Shown here: positions 1 to 8,120 of the stretch, one piece after another
Layout of the letters: every line of letters starts with the position of its first letter
How positions within the stretch are numbered: position 1 is the stretch's first letter
Position numbers and translations under genes: made by a program
The notes under the pieces: model-generated
What the model was told of the DNA's origin: nothing
The model's input: the letters and a program-made list of their open reading frames with translations, nothing else
The model's database searches: none
Origin: Planctomycetota bacterium
Lineage (GTDB): Bacteria > Planctomycetota > PLA2 > JAEUHO01
Reading direction: 5' to 3'
DNA length: 64,000 nt
NCBI GenBank assembly: GCA_020631815.1
Contig: JACKGW010000008.1
Location: forward strand, 1-64,000

Positions 1-2
1 CG

Positions 3-1022
3 GGCCGCAACCAGGGCATCCGCATCCTCGTCGATCTGCTCGGCTGCCCCGACCCCGTGGCTCGCGCCCGGTTCGCCGAAGAGGCCGGCGCCGACGCGGT
101 CAACGTGCACTGCCCGATCGACGACCAGGTCCGCGGGCTCGACCCGTTCACCACGCTCCGCGCGGTGCGGGCCGCGGTGCGGATCCCGTTGACCGTCGCG
201 GGCGGCCTCACGGCCAAGACGGCTCCGGAGGCCGTGGCGGCAGGTGCGGACGTGCTGATCGTGGGGGGCGCCATCACCAAGGCCCGCGACGCGACGGCGG
301 CGGCCCGCGAGATCCTCGAGGCCATGGCCAGCGGCAAGCCTGGCGAAACCGAGATGGCCGACCGCGCGCGCGACGAGGCGGGGCTGGCCGACTTGTTGCG
401 CCAGGTCTCGACGCCCAACGTCAGCGACGCGATGCATCGCGCGCCGTGTTTGGGGCCGCTGCGCAGCATGCAGCCCGGCGTGCGCGTGGCCGGGCCCGCG
501 GTGACGGTCCGCACCATGCCCGGCGACTGGGCCAAGCCCGTCGAAGCCATCGATCGCTGCAAGCCCGGCGACGTGCTCGTGATCGATGCGGGCGGGGTCG
601 CTCCGGCGGTCTGGGGCGAGCTCGCCACGCACTCCGCGAAGAACCAGGGCCTGGCCGGCGTGCTCGTGTGGGGCGCGATCCGCGACACGATGGACATCGC
701 CAAGATCGGCCTGCCCGTGTGGTCCCGCACCATCTCCAGTCATGCCGGTGAGCCCAAGGGCTTCGGCGAGATGGACGTGGCGCTGAGGCTGGACGGCCTC
801 GACGTGCGACCGGGCGACTGGGTCGTCATCGACGACGACGGCGCGCTCTTCCTGCCGCGGGCCAAGGCGCTCGAGATCGCCAACCGCGCGATGTACTGCC
901 TCGAGGCGGAGAACCGGCTGCGTGCAGAGATCCTCGACGAGGGCTCGACGCTCGCGGAGGTCGCCGACCTCTACAAGTGGGAGAAGCGCGTCATCGGAGG
1001 CGAGGCGCCACCGTCCTCCTGA
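3..1022 (+). CDS. bifunctional 3-hexulose-6-phosphate synthase / RraA-family protein, 5' partial
   Basis: The frame is open from base 3, so the gene begins outside the window and about 340 residues are visible. The first ~100 residues look like the C-terminal half of a KDPG/HPS-type TIM barrel (ADAVNVH, then VAGGL and VGGAIT phosphate-binding turns), as in 3-hexulose-6-phosphate synthase, which condenses ribulose-5-phosphate with formaldehyde or runs in reverse. From about residue 120 on there is a full RraA/HMG-aldolase-like domain with the G-x20-R-D-x2-D pattern (GELATHS then GAIRDTMD). Such HPS-RraA fusions are known, mainly from archaea and some bacteria, where the RraA part is thought to be a metal-dependent aldolase or decarboxylase rather than an RNase E regulator. 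The gene lies 61 bases upstream of thiS. Family is secure; substrate is inferred. Confidence 0.85.
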   Translation, partial: GRNQGIRILVDLLGCPDPVARARFAEEAGADAVNVHCPIDDQVRGLDPFTTLRAVRAAVRIPLTVAGGLTAKTAPEAVAAGADVLIVGGAITKARDATAAAREILEAMASGKPGETEMADRARDEAGLADLLRQVSTPNVSDAMHRAPCLGPLRSMQPGVRVAGPAVTVRTMPGDWAKPVEAIDRCKPGDVLVIDAGGVAPAVWGELATHSAKNQGLAGVLVWGAIRDTMDIAKIGLPVWSRTISSHAGEPKGFGEMDVALRLDGLDVRPGDWVVIDDDGALFLPRAKALEIANRAMYCLEAENRLRAEILDEGSTLAEVADLYKWEKRVIGGEAPPSS

Positions 1023-1083
1023 CGGTGCGCGCGGCGGCACCCCCAGGGGGCCCGCCGCCCATCCGGCGCTACCGTGGTCGGCC

Positions 1084-1328
1084 ATGAGCGCCGATCCCGC
1101 CCCGACCCCGTCTGCCGCCGCGCGGCTGGACGTGACCGTGAACGGACAGCCCTTCGCCTTCGAGGCGGCGGCAGAGCCCACGGTCGTGCACCTGCTGGGC
1201 GCCCTGGGTCTGGCCGATCGACGCGTGGCCGTGGAGGTGAACGGGAACGTGGTCCCGCGAGCCGACCAGGCCGAGCACCCCGTACGGGCGGGCGACCGGG
1301 TCGAGGTCGTCACGTTCGTCGGCGGAGG

Positions 1329-1332
<4 letters not shown>
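1084..1332 (+). CDS. thiS: sulfur carrier protein ThiS
   Basis: Small ubiquitin-like protein of 82 residues that carries the sulfur for the thiazole ring of thiamine. The beta-grasp pattern is visible (VTVNGQPF, VAVEVNGNVVPR, GDRVEVVTFVGGG), and it ends in the C-terminal Gly-Gly needed for adenylation and thiocarboxylate formation, preceded by a third glycine. It is slightly longer than typical ThiS (about 66 residues) because of an Ala/Pro-rich N-terminus of ~12 residues. ATG 1084 was chosen as the only in-frame ATG close to the fold. The stop codon overlaps the ThiG start (ATGA at 1329-1332), which fits a translationally coupled thiS-thiG pair. No thiO, thiF or thiE is seen in the window. 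Confidence 0.93.
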
Positions 1333-2143
<811 letters not shown>

Positions 2144-2144
<1 letters not shown>

Positions 2145-3265
2145 TGCGCACGCGCGCAGAGCGCTTCTTCGTCGGGGCGCTCGTCGCGCTGCTCGGCTTC
2201 CTGAGCGTGGTGCCGCAGGTGATGGCGGCGCCCGAGGAGGATCCGCCCGCGGCCGGTGCGCCCGCGCAGGACGTCGAGGTGGCGGGTGCGCCGGGGCTTA
2301 CGACGGCCGAGCTGGAGAAGGCGGTCAGCGACAACCCCGAGGCCTTCTGGGCCAGCGTGCTGGGCAAGGTCGTGCCCGCCATCTTGGGCGGCATCTGGTT
2401 GATCCGCATGGCGCTCGCTCGCGAGAAGCGCATGGCGGCGGGTGTCGCGCGGCTCGAGCCGGGCGCGGGTCCGCTCGTCCCCGGCTCGTGGCCGGTGCTG
2501 CTGGGGCTCGTGATCGGCTTCGTCCTGCTCGCGCAGGTGACGGCCTCCACGTTGCAGCTCATGGGGATGGACCCGAAGTCCACCGCGTCGTTGTTCTGGG
2601 CCACGGCGATCCCCGGGGCGACGCTCGGCGTGGCCGTGATCTGGCTGCGCAGCCGCGCACGGCGCTCGGCCAAGACGCTGGACGAGGGACGCGTCGAGCA
2701 GGTGTTCGGTGACGGCGCCGAGGTGTTCGAAGGCCAGCGCAAGATCCAGGGCCAGATCGTGGTCGAGGCCGCGCCCCGTCTCGGGCGCTGGCGTGCGATC
2801 TACGAGGGCTTGAAGGGCTTCGCCCTGGCCTCGGCCTTGGTCATCCCGATCGCGCTCGTCTGGGCGCTGCTGCTCCGCGAGATGGGGGTGGGCACGACGG
2901 CGCAGGAGCCCGTGGTGCGCGTGGCCAAGCCGACCGACCCGCTCGACCCGTGGTTCATGGCCGTGCTGGGCATCCTCATCGCGCCGTTCTGGGAAGAGGC
3001 GTTCTTCCGCGGAACGCTGTATCCGCTCGGCCGCCGCTTCTTCGGCGGCACGCGGGGCGCCGTCCTGTTGAGCGCGCTCGTGTCGTCCGCCCTCTTCGCG
3101 GCGGTCCACATGAACTTGGCGGCCACGGTGCCGCTCTTCGTCTTGGCGTTGGTCTTGGCATGGGTGTTCGAACGGACGAACTCGCTGCTCGCCGTGACCA
3201 CGTTGCACGCCACGTTCAACGCAACCAGCCTGCTGCCGCTGCTCCTCGTCAGCGGCAAGGTCTAG
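2144..3265 (+). CDS. CPBP family intramembrane metalloprotease-like protein
   Basis: A 373-residue polytopic membrane protein. A signal-like hydrophobic N-terminus (FFVGALVALLGFLSVVPQ) is followed by an acidic, Ala/Pro-rich segment and further membrane helices around residues 75-95, 115-140, 150-170 and 220-245. The C-terminal third has the CPBP (Abi/Rce1) signature: EEAFFRG around residue 285 (the EExxxR motif), a histidine in AAVHMNLA about 38 residues later, and HATFN (HxxxN) near the end. These are the catalytic or metal-binding positions of type II CAAX-processing-like glutamic endopeptidases. The start ATG 2144 overlaps the thiG TGA. The substrate is unknown; in bacteria such proteins are often linked to bacteriocin immunity or protein processing, but nothing nearby suggests either. 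Confidence 0.88.
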
Positions 3266-3275
3266 AGGAGGCGCC

Positions 3276-3821
3276 GTGACGCACCCGAAGCCCGCGACCC
3301 TGGCCCCGGCGCGTCTCCACCGTGTCGGGGCGGCGTTCATCGCCGACTCCGCGACCGTGACCGCGCGCGTGCGCCTCGGGATCGACGTCAACATCTGGTA
3401 CGGCGTCCGCATTCGGGGGGACGACGCGCCGATCACCATCGGCGACCGCACGAACGTGCAAGACAACGCCGTCATCCACGTGGATCCCGACTGCCCCAAC
3501 AGCATCGGCAGCGATGTCACGATCGGCCACTCGGCCATCGTGCACGGCGTGCAGGTGGGGGATCACGCCCTCATCGGCATGGGCGCGATCTGCCTCGGCG
3601 GGTCGAAGATCGGCGAGGGCGCCATCGTCGGCGCGGGCGCGGTCGTGCTGGAGAACATGGTCATTCCGCCGTGGAGCGTGGCCGTGGGCTCGCCCGCCCG
3701 CGTCGTCAAGACGCTCGACGCCACCGAACGCCGCGAAGCCGCCAAGCACCACGCCGCCGGCTACGTCGAACAAGCCCGCCGCCACGCCGATGGTTGGTGG
3801 GACGACCAGGTGGAGGCGTAG
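3276..3821 (+). CDS. gamma-carbonic-anhydrase-like hexapeptide-repeat protein
   Basis: A 181-residue left-handed beta-helix protein built from hexapeptide repeats (for example ITIGDRTNVQDNAVIHVD, IGSDVTIGHSAIVHG, IGEGAIVGAGAVVLEN), with a C-terminal alpha-helix that packs along the helix. Three histidines at the gamma-class metal positions are present (VIHVD, TIGHS, VHG), so zinc or iron binding and carbonic anhydrase-like activity are plausible. Many relatives of the PaaY/YrdA type have no proven activity. GTG 3276 is chosen because the GAGGAG at 3265-3270 lies directly upstream at good spacing. It follows the CPBP gene by ten bases, so it may be the last gene of the thiS-thiG unit. Probably cytoplasmic and trimeric. 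Confidence 0.9.
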   Translation: MTHPKPATLAPARLHRVGAAFIADSATVTARVRLGIDVNIWYGVRIRGDDAPITIGDRTNVQDNAVIHVDPDCPNSIGSDVTIGHSAIVHGVQVGDHALIGMGAICLGGSKIGEGAIVGAGAVVLENMVIPPWSVAVGSPARVVKTLDATERREAAKHHAAGYVEQARRHADGWWDDQVEA

Positions 3822-4182
3822 GCGTTCGGGCCTGGGCTGGGCGCCGGAGCACCGCTTCGTCGTCCTTGCGTGGCCAACCACGCGGCGTCCTCCTCATCGG
3901 CACCCGGCATCCCATCCAGACCCGACCGCGCGCGAGGCGCCGTCCGCGAGTTGGGAGCGTGCAAACCACGTCCAGCGGCCACGCGCGGAGGTGTCTGAAC
4001 CCCGTGAGGAGTGCAGAGGGGACCGTGAGGAGTGCAGAGGGGGTACGGAATAGCCCCTCTGCCGCGAGGGCGTGAGCCCGAGCGCCAAGTCCGCGCGGGA
4101 GCGCGGAACCGCGTCGAGCGGCCACGCGCGGGGGTGTCTGAACCTGTGCCTGGGAGCGAAGCGACACTGGCACGGGGTCTGA
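3822..4182. repeat. intergenic dispersed-repeat block (family C, left part)
   Basis: This 361-base gap has no convincing gene. From about 3985 it contains two diverged copies of a segment that begins CGGCCACGCGCGG and runs into GGTGTCTGAAC, at about 3975-4000 and 4120-4145. The second copy continues into GCCTGGGAGCGAAGCGACACT and GGGGTCTGA, the same text as at 16843-16885. The sequence stops matching at 4182, where the insertion sequence begins, and resumes at 5695. Between the two copies there is a short direct repeat GTGAGGAGTGCAGAGGG at about 4003-4039. The part from 3822 to about 3970 shows nothing recognisable. Confidence 0.75.
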
Positions 4183-4272
4183 TGGTGTTAAGCGGGGCCT
4201 CCTCGCGGGGGATGTCCCCCAACGGGCTCAGAGTCCCAGTTGAGTACTGACGCTCAACAACGAGGAGGACCC

Positions 4273-5376
4273 TTGAGCAAGCCTGCCGAACCCGTCGCCA
4301 AAGTCAATGCCCACGCCCTGGGCTTGGATGTCCACAAGAACCTGATCGTCTGGTGCCTGCTGGATCGTCGGGGGCGCCTGGCCGCCCAGGGCCGCACCGG
4401 CGGCACGCCGGGGCATCTGCTCGATCTGCTCCGCACCGTCGTCGGCCGCAAGAAGGCGCACATCGCCTTCGAGGCCAGCTCCTGCTCGCTCTGGGTCTAC
4501 GACCTGCTCGTGGATCGCCTGGGCGATCCGAGCCGTGTCCACGTGGCCCACGCCCGCAAGGTCGACGCGATCGCCAACAGCCGCGACAAGAGCGATGAAA
4601 ACGACGCCTGGTGGCTGGCCTACCTCACCTACGAGGGACGGCTTCCGGAGGTCCGGGTCTCCGTGGGCGTCTACCGCGAACTGCGCACCGTCGGCCGCCA
4701 TCGCACCTCGCTCGTGCAGCGCCGTACACGCCTGGCCCAAGCCATCCACGCGCACTTCCGCCAAGCCGGCATGGCACTGCCTCGCACCCAGCTCTCGGCC
4801 GCCCGCAGCTGGGATTGCGTGCGCGAGCAAGCCGTGCAGCTTCCGGGCGTCGTCCGCGAGATCGTCCTGGAAGGACTCGAGGAAATGGCTCGCCTCAGCC
4901 GCCAGATCGAGCACTGGAACGCTCGCTTGGCCCAGATCGCCAAGGAGTTGCCCGAGGTCGAGGAGATCCGGCGCCAGCTCCCGGGCTTCGGCCCGCTCTT
5001 GGCCGCCGTCGTCGTCGGCGAGCTGGGCGAGCTGTCGCGCTTTGGCCACGCCAAGGCCCTGGGCCGCTACGCGGGCTTGGTGCCGACGCGACGCGGAACC
5101 GGCGGGGATCCACGGCACGGGCAGATCAGCCTCGAGGGAAGTGCCCACCTGCGGTGGGCGCTCGTCCAGGCCGCGGCCGCCTCCCTACGCGTCAAGGAGG
5201 GGCCGGGCTCGGCCGTCGCCGCCTGGATACGCACCCACCAGCGTCACCTGGGAAGCAAGAAGAAGGGCTTGATCGCCGGCGCACGCAAGCTCGCCGAGTC
5301 CATCTGGCTGCTCTTCCATCACGGCAAGGACTTCGACATCCGACGCCCCTTCGGGCGCTACCAACCCGCCGCCTGA
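4273..5376 (+). CDS. IS110/IS1111-family DEDD transposase (recombinase)
   Basis: A 367-residue transposase. The N-terminal RuvC-like domain shows the first Asp in GLDVHK (about residue 18), the Glu in FEASS (about residue 64) and the paired Asp in KSDENDA (about residue 104). Together these make the DEDD catalytic set of IS110 enzymes. The C-terminal Transposase_20 domain has LPGFGPLLAA and the GRYAGLVP region, with the nucleophile serine expected near EGSAHLRW. TTG 4273 is preferred because GAGGAGGAC lies five to eleven bases upstream; TTG 4240 is an in-frame alternative with no ribosome site. This family recombines a circular intermediate into a target chosen by an element-encoded RNA. Confidence 0.92.
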   Translation: MSKPAEPVAKVNAHALGLDVHKNLIVWCLLDRRGRLAAQGRTGGTPGHLLDLLRTVVGRKKAHIAFEASSCSLWVYDLLVDRLGDPSRVHVAHARKVDAIANSRDKSDENDAWWLAYLTYEGRLPEVRVSVGVYRELRTVGRHRTSLVQRRTRLAQAIHAHFRQAGMALPRTQLSAARSWDCVREQAVQLPGVVREIVLEGLEEMARLSRQIEHWNARLAQIAKELPEVEEIRRQLPGFGPLLAAVVVGELGELSRFGHAKALGRYAGLVPTRRGTGGDPRHGQISLEGSAHLRWALVQAAAASLRVKEGPGSAVAAWIRTHQRHLGSKKKGLIAGARKLAESIWLLFHHGKDFDIRRPFGRYQPAA

Positions 5377-5448
5377 CGCCACCGTCAACAGCCACCAAAC
5401 CCATCACGCGACACGCCTGCGAGAACGAGGGGGTGGGCCGGTTCGGAT

Positions 5449-5613
5449 CGGCAGCAAGCCCGAGGAGTCATGGTGCCTACGGCAACGGCCGGGGACGTCG
5501 TCCCCGACTCAACCCGAGGGTCTGATTGGGACGCTGCCGCCGGATCGGCCGCCATGGGACACACGAGCCCGTAGAGATGAATGGAAACGCTGCCGGCCCA
5601 TCCCCCCGGGCTC
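5449..5613 (+). ncRNA. candidate bridge/seek RNA of the IS110-type element
   Basis: The noncoding right end of the element can form two stem-enclosed loops carrying guide-like text. Loop 1 is closed by CGGCAGC (5449-5455) and GCTGCCG (5533-5539) and holds an inner hairpin GGGGAC/GTCCCC (5491-5505). Its 3' side carries GGGTCTGA (5518-5525), identical to the left half of the insertion target; its 5' side carries GGTGCC (5472-5477), one base from GGTGTC, which would pair with the right half. Loop 2 is closed by GAGCCCG (5565-5571) and CGGGCTC (5607-5613). It starts with TAGAGATGA (5572-5580), identical to the element's right end (5686-5694), and contains CCATC (5598-5602), complementary to GATGG at the left junction. 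This matches the target-loop then donor-loop plan of known IS110 guide RNAs. Exact ends and promoter are unknown. Confidence 0.6.
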
Positions 5614-5694
5614 CGAAGGAGGACGAACCGAAAAGACAGGTACGAATGAAACGACCCGCACTGGGACTTGACGACACGCCCCGCTTAGAGATGA

Positions 5695-5810
5695 CACCGC
5701 AGTGCGTCCCCCGCCTGGGGTCAGACCCCGTGCCCGCGGCGACGCTTCGCGCCACCGCATCACGGGATCAGACCCCGCGCGGCCGTTGCTCGAGACGCCA
5801 GTAGCTCGTG
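5695..5810. repeat. family C repeat, right part (interrupted by the insertion sequence)
   Basis: Begins CACCGCAGTGCG at the right insertion junction and continues through GGGGTCAGACCCC (an odd-length palindrome), a segment CGACGCTTCGCGCCACCGC, and a second GATCAGACCCCGCGC. The same order and nearly the same text occurs at 16886-16985. Joined with 4120-4182 it rebuilds one complete copy. It leads directly into the family A hairpins at 5815. Confidence 0.8.
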
Positions 5811-5814
5811 TACC

Positions 5815-5902
5815 GAGCCCGGTGAGATCTCCACTTCACGCGGCGCCGAGCAAGGGCATGAGGTGATCCGCCCGAGCGTGAAGGGAAGATCTCACCCGGC
5901 TC
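5815..5902. repeat. family A hairpin repeat, copy 1
   Basis: Arm 5815-5841 (starts GAGCCCGGTGAGATCT, ends CTTCACGC) pairs with arm 5876-5902 (starts GCGTGAAGGGAAGATCT), 27 bases each with four mismatches and a ~34-base loop. Near-identical hairpins occur at 6005-6092, 17006-17093 and, inverted, at 10529-10616. Confidence 0.85.
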
Positions 5903-6004
5903 GTCCCCCGTGTCGTTCGAGCCCGCGGTAGTTCGCGATCGCTGCAGCTCGTGACCGTGGATTTCGCGTGCACGGTAGATCGCGATCCGTGTGGCTCGTG
6001 TACC

Positions 6005-6092
6005 GAGCCCGGTGAGATCTCCACTTCACGCGGCGCCGAGCAAGGGCACGAGGTGATCCGCCCGAGCGTGAAGGGAAGATCTCACCCGGCTC
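6005..6092. repeat. family A hairpin repeat, copy 2
   Basis: Arms at 6005-6031 and 6066-6092, almost base-for-base the same as copy 1, displaced by exactly 190 bases. It is the second half of a tandem duplication. Confidence 0.85.
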
Positions 6093-6280
6093 GTCCCCCG
6101 TGTCTTTCGAGCCCGCGGTAGATCGCGGTCCCTGTAGCTCGTGACCGTGGATTTCGAGTGCACGGCAGATCGCGGTCTCTGTAGCTCGTGACCGTGCATC
6201 TCGAGTGCACGGTAGGTCGCGACCCACGTGGCTCGCGTCCCTACCAGGCCTGGCTTGGCTTTCGCACGCGGTCGGGTCGC

Positions 6281-6362
6281 CAGGGCGACGGTAGCGCGCC
6301 ACCATCGGCGACGACTCGTGGTCTGTTCACTCGAGGAGCCGATGGTGGTGCGGGACCGAGCA
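6281..6362. repeat. family B hairpin repeat, copy 1
   Basis: Arms 6296-6309 (GCGCCACCATCGGC) and 6338-6351 (GCCGATGGTGGTGC) form a 14-base stem with one G:T-like mismatch. About 80 bases around it are identical to the copy at 17206-17283; an inverted, diverged copy lies at 10356-10445. It sits 43 bases beyond the stop of the FabZ-like gene. Confidence 0.85.
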
Positions 6363-6404
6363 TCTGGCGGGCCGCACGTCGGACGACACTAGGTGCTACC
6401 GCAC

Positions 6405-6899
6405 CTAGACCCACATGCCGGTGATGCGGGCTTCGAAGACCATGCGCGAGAGGTCGTCGGCGAGGTAGCCCTGCGTGTCGAACACGGCGCGCCGCGGGCG
6501 GACCTCGACGCGCTTGCCGATCACGACGAGCCGGGCGGGCGGCAGGATGATGCCGCGGTACTTCACGTCGTCGATGCCGCCGAAGCCGAAGATGCGGCCG
6601 GCCTTCTGGCTGCTGTCGTAGACCTGATGCACGAACCACGAACACAGCTGGGCCGCGCACTCGAGCATCAAGACGCCCGGCATCAGGGGTCGTCCGGGGC
6701 AGTGGCCGCGGCCCCACCACACGTCTTCCGGAATCTCGAGGACGCCGGCCACGTCGCCGGCTTCGACGTCCATGTGGCAGATCCACGAGAGCTGCTCGAA
6801 CTCGTAGCGCTGGGGGTTGTGTTCGCGGATGGCCTCGATGTCGGCCACCACGTGGTCGAGATCCAGGCTTGCGACGTCGAAGAGCGCCGAGCGCGGCAT
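6405..6899 (-). CDS. FabZ/FabA-like beta-hydroxyacyl-ACP dehydratase
   Basis: A 164-residue hot-dog-fold protein of the FabA/FabZ family, which removes water from 3-hydroxyacyl-ACP in fatty-acid synthesis. The active-site region GHCPGRPLMPGVLMLECAAQL holds the catalytic His and, on the helix, the catalytic Glu in the usual spacing; canonical FabZ has Phe where this has Cys after GH. Further matches are FGFGGIDDVKYRG and the C-terminal VRPRRAVFDTQG. ATG 6899 gives a start at the expected distance from the fold. The gene stands alone, divergent from the HEAT protein at 7058, and ends next to the family B repeat. Planctomycetes often carry several FabZ-like paralogues, so a role other than housekeeping fatty-acid synthesis is possible. 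Confidence 0.85.
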   Translation of the reverse strand: MPRSALFDVASLDLDHVVADIEAIREHNPQRYEFEQLSWICHMDVEAGDVAGVLEIPEDVWWGRGHCPGRPLMPGVLMLECAAQLCSWFVHQVYDSSQKAGRIFGFGGIDDVKYRGIILPPARLVVIGKRVEVRPRRAVFDTQGYLADDLSRMVFEARITGMWV

Positions 6900-7057
6900 G
6901 AGGTCCCTCCGCTCCACCGTGGCGCGGTGCGGGACCGGCCGCGGGGGGCGCGGAGGATACGGGGCCCGGAGCGGGTGGGCCAATCGGCGTCGCGACCGCG
7001 GGCATCCGGAGGCCCCTTCGTGGATCATGGGGGCTCATGCCCGTCGAGGAGGACCCC

Positions 7058-7966
7058 ATGGACGACGCCCCGACCCGCCGCCGCCCCGCAGGGGCGAAGG
7101 GCCTCTCCGTGCTCCTCGCGGTGCTGGCCCTCCTGCTCGCCTCCGCGCGCCACGGGGCCTTCGCGGACGACCCCGACCCGGCCGCGCCCCCCGAGGAGCG
7201 TGGGCTGGACGCCCCGGACGAGGACGAGGACGACTACGAGGCGGAGGAGAAGAAGGACCCGCGCGACGAGGTCGTCGAGCTGAAGGTGCTCGACGACAAG
7301 GAGGCCAAGCCCCTGGCAGACGGGCTCTCGAAGGCCTCCCGCCGCAAGGACCCCGACGACATCTACCCCGCGTTCGAAGCCATCGAGGGCGTGACGCACC
7401 CGAGCTTCGTCAAGCCGCTGCTCAAGCTGATGGCCCACGACAACTCGCGCGTGGCGCAGCGCGCCGCCGACCTCCTCGCCTGGCGCGCCACGGCCGACGA
7501 TGTGAAGGACCTCTGGAAGAAGGGCTGGAGCGAGAAGGCCAACCGCCGGCGCTACGCGGTCCGGACGAGCATCCTCAAGGCCCTCGCGCGTCTCGAGCTC
7601 GACCTGGACAAGCGCCAGTACGACGACGTGGACCGCGAGTGGCGCTGGATGCTCGGCAACCCCCAGGAGGCCTATGGGCCCGCCCTGGCCGACATCTGCT
7701 GGTACATGGGCGTCCGGGGCGACAAGCGCCATGCGCTTGCGATGGCCAAGGAGCTCGACGCGCCCGAGAGCAACGACCCGCACAACCCGGCCACCCCGCC
7801 GGTCGAGTGGTGGGAGCGGCGCTACAAGCAGTGGACCGGGATGCATCCCCAGGTCGTGGCCGCGCTGAAGCGGCTCACCGGGCAGACCTTCAAGACCCGC
7901 GAGGAAGCCAAGACCTGGTTCACCGAGAACGAAGAGACCTTCGGCGTCCCGTGGAAGGACTGGTAG
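7058..7966 (+). CDS. secreted HEAT-repeat-like protein
   Basis: A 302-residue protein with a signal peptide (basic start, then LSVLLAVLALLLASARHGAFA), an acidic linker rich in Asp and Glu (residues ~40-75), and an all-alpha region with HEAT-like units (IEGVTHPSFVKPLLKLMAHDNSRVAQRAADLLAW). Near the end is LTGQTFKTREEAKTWF, a motif that recurs in the other HEAT-like proteins of this window. ATG 7058 is preferred to ATG 7037 because GAGGAGGA at 7046-7053 lies just upstream of it. No enzyme motif is visible. It probably acts outside the cytoplasmic membrane as a binding or scaffolding protein; the specific role is unknown. Confidence 0.8.
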   Translation: MDDAPTRRRPAGAKGLSVLLAVLALLLASARHGAFADDPDPAAPPEERGLDAPDEDEDDYEAEEKKDPRDEVVELKVLDDKEAKPLADGLSKASRRKDPDDIYPAFEAIEGVTHPSFVKPLLKLMAHDNSRVAQRAADLLAWRATADDVKDLWKKGWSEKANRRRYAVRTSILKALARLELDLDKRQYDDVDREWRWMLGNPQEAYGPALADICWYMGVRGDKRHALAMAKELDAPESNDPHNPATPPVEWWERRYKQWTGMHPQVVAALKRLTGQTFKTREEAKTWFTENEETFGVPWKDW

Positions 7967-8120
7967 GCCGCCGCGAGCGCCGCCCCCCCCAGGACCTCGT
8001 TTCAGGGCCCTGGGGCCTTTTCGGGGCCCTTGGCGCCAACGCGGGGCGCCCCTGGCACGTGCTATAAGGAACCCCTTCGAGAGCGCGGGCCTCCTGCACG
8101 GACCCGCTGCGGGAGATCCC

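Larger units (their letters stand above)
4183..5694 (+). mobile_element. complete IS110-family (IS1111-like) insertion sequence
   Basis: A 1512-base element with one transposase gene. Its limits were set by comparing the interrupted family C repeat here with the intact copy at 16843-16980. Text before 4183 ends GGGGTCTGA and text after 5694 begins CACCGCAG, and the two join to recreate the uninterrupted repeat (GGGGTCTGACACCG at 16877-16890). TGA is present at both junctions (4180-4182 and 5692-5694). Short subterminal inverted repeats, TAAGCGGGG at 4189-4197 and CCCCGCTTA at 5679-5687, fit the IS1111 subgroup. So does the longer noncoding stretch on the 3' side of the transposase (about 315 bases against 90 on the 5' side). 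The element looks intact and possibly active. Confidence 0.88.
5811..6230. repeat. 190-base tandem duplication with 47-base sub-repeats
   Basis: The segment 5811-6000 (family A hairpin plus about 100 flanking bases) is repeated at 6001-6190 with few changes. Inside the flank, a unit starting CTGTAGCTCGTGACCGTG is found at 6132 and again at 6179, a 47-base period, with related text near 5944. No open frame of coding character crosses it. Confidence 0.75.

Noticed and set aside
5436..5460. tRNA T-loop-like GGTTCGGATCG
   Set aside because: No acceptor, D or anticodon stems can be built around it, and it lies in the proposed guide RNA region.
5811..6230. Possible CRISPR array
   Set aside because: The repeat unit is 190 bases with a 47-base sub-repeat. 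There are no short regular spacers and no cas genes.
6421..6435. GTGATGCGGGCTTCG shared with 57761-57775 next to both hairpin regions
   Set aside because: The first copy is inside the FabZ-like coding sequence and the match does not extend, so it is most likely coincidence.
8004..8030. AGGGCCC/GGGCCCT hairpin as a terminator after the HEAT gene
   Set aside because: A 7-base GC stem is common by chance in DNA of this composition, and there is no T-run after it.
8053..8068. TGGCAC near TATAAG as a sigma-54 or sigma-70 promoter for the gluzincin gene
   Set aside because: The -24/-12 spacing of sigma-54 does not fit, and no -35 box lies at 16-18 bases from TATAAG.
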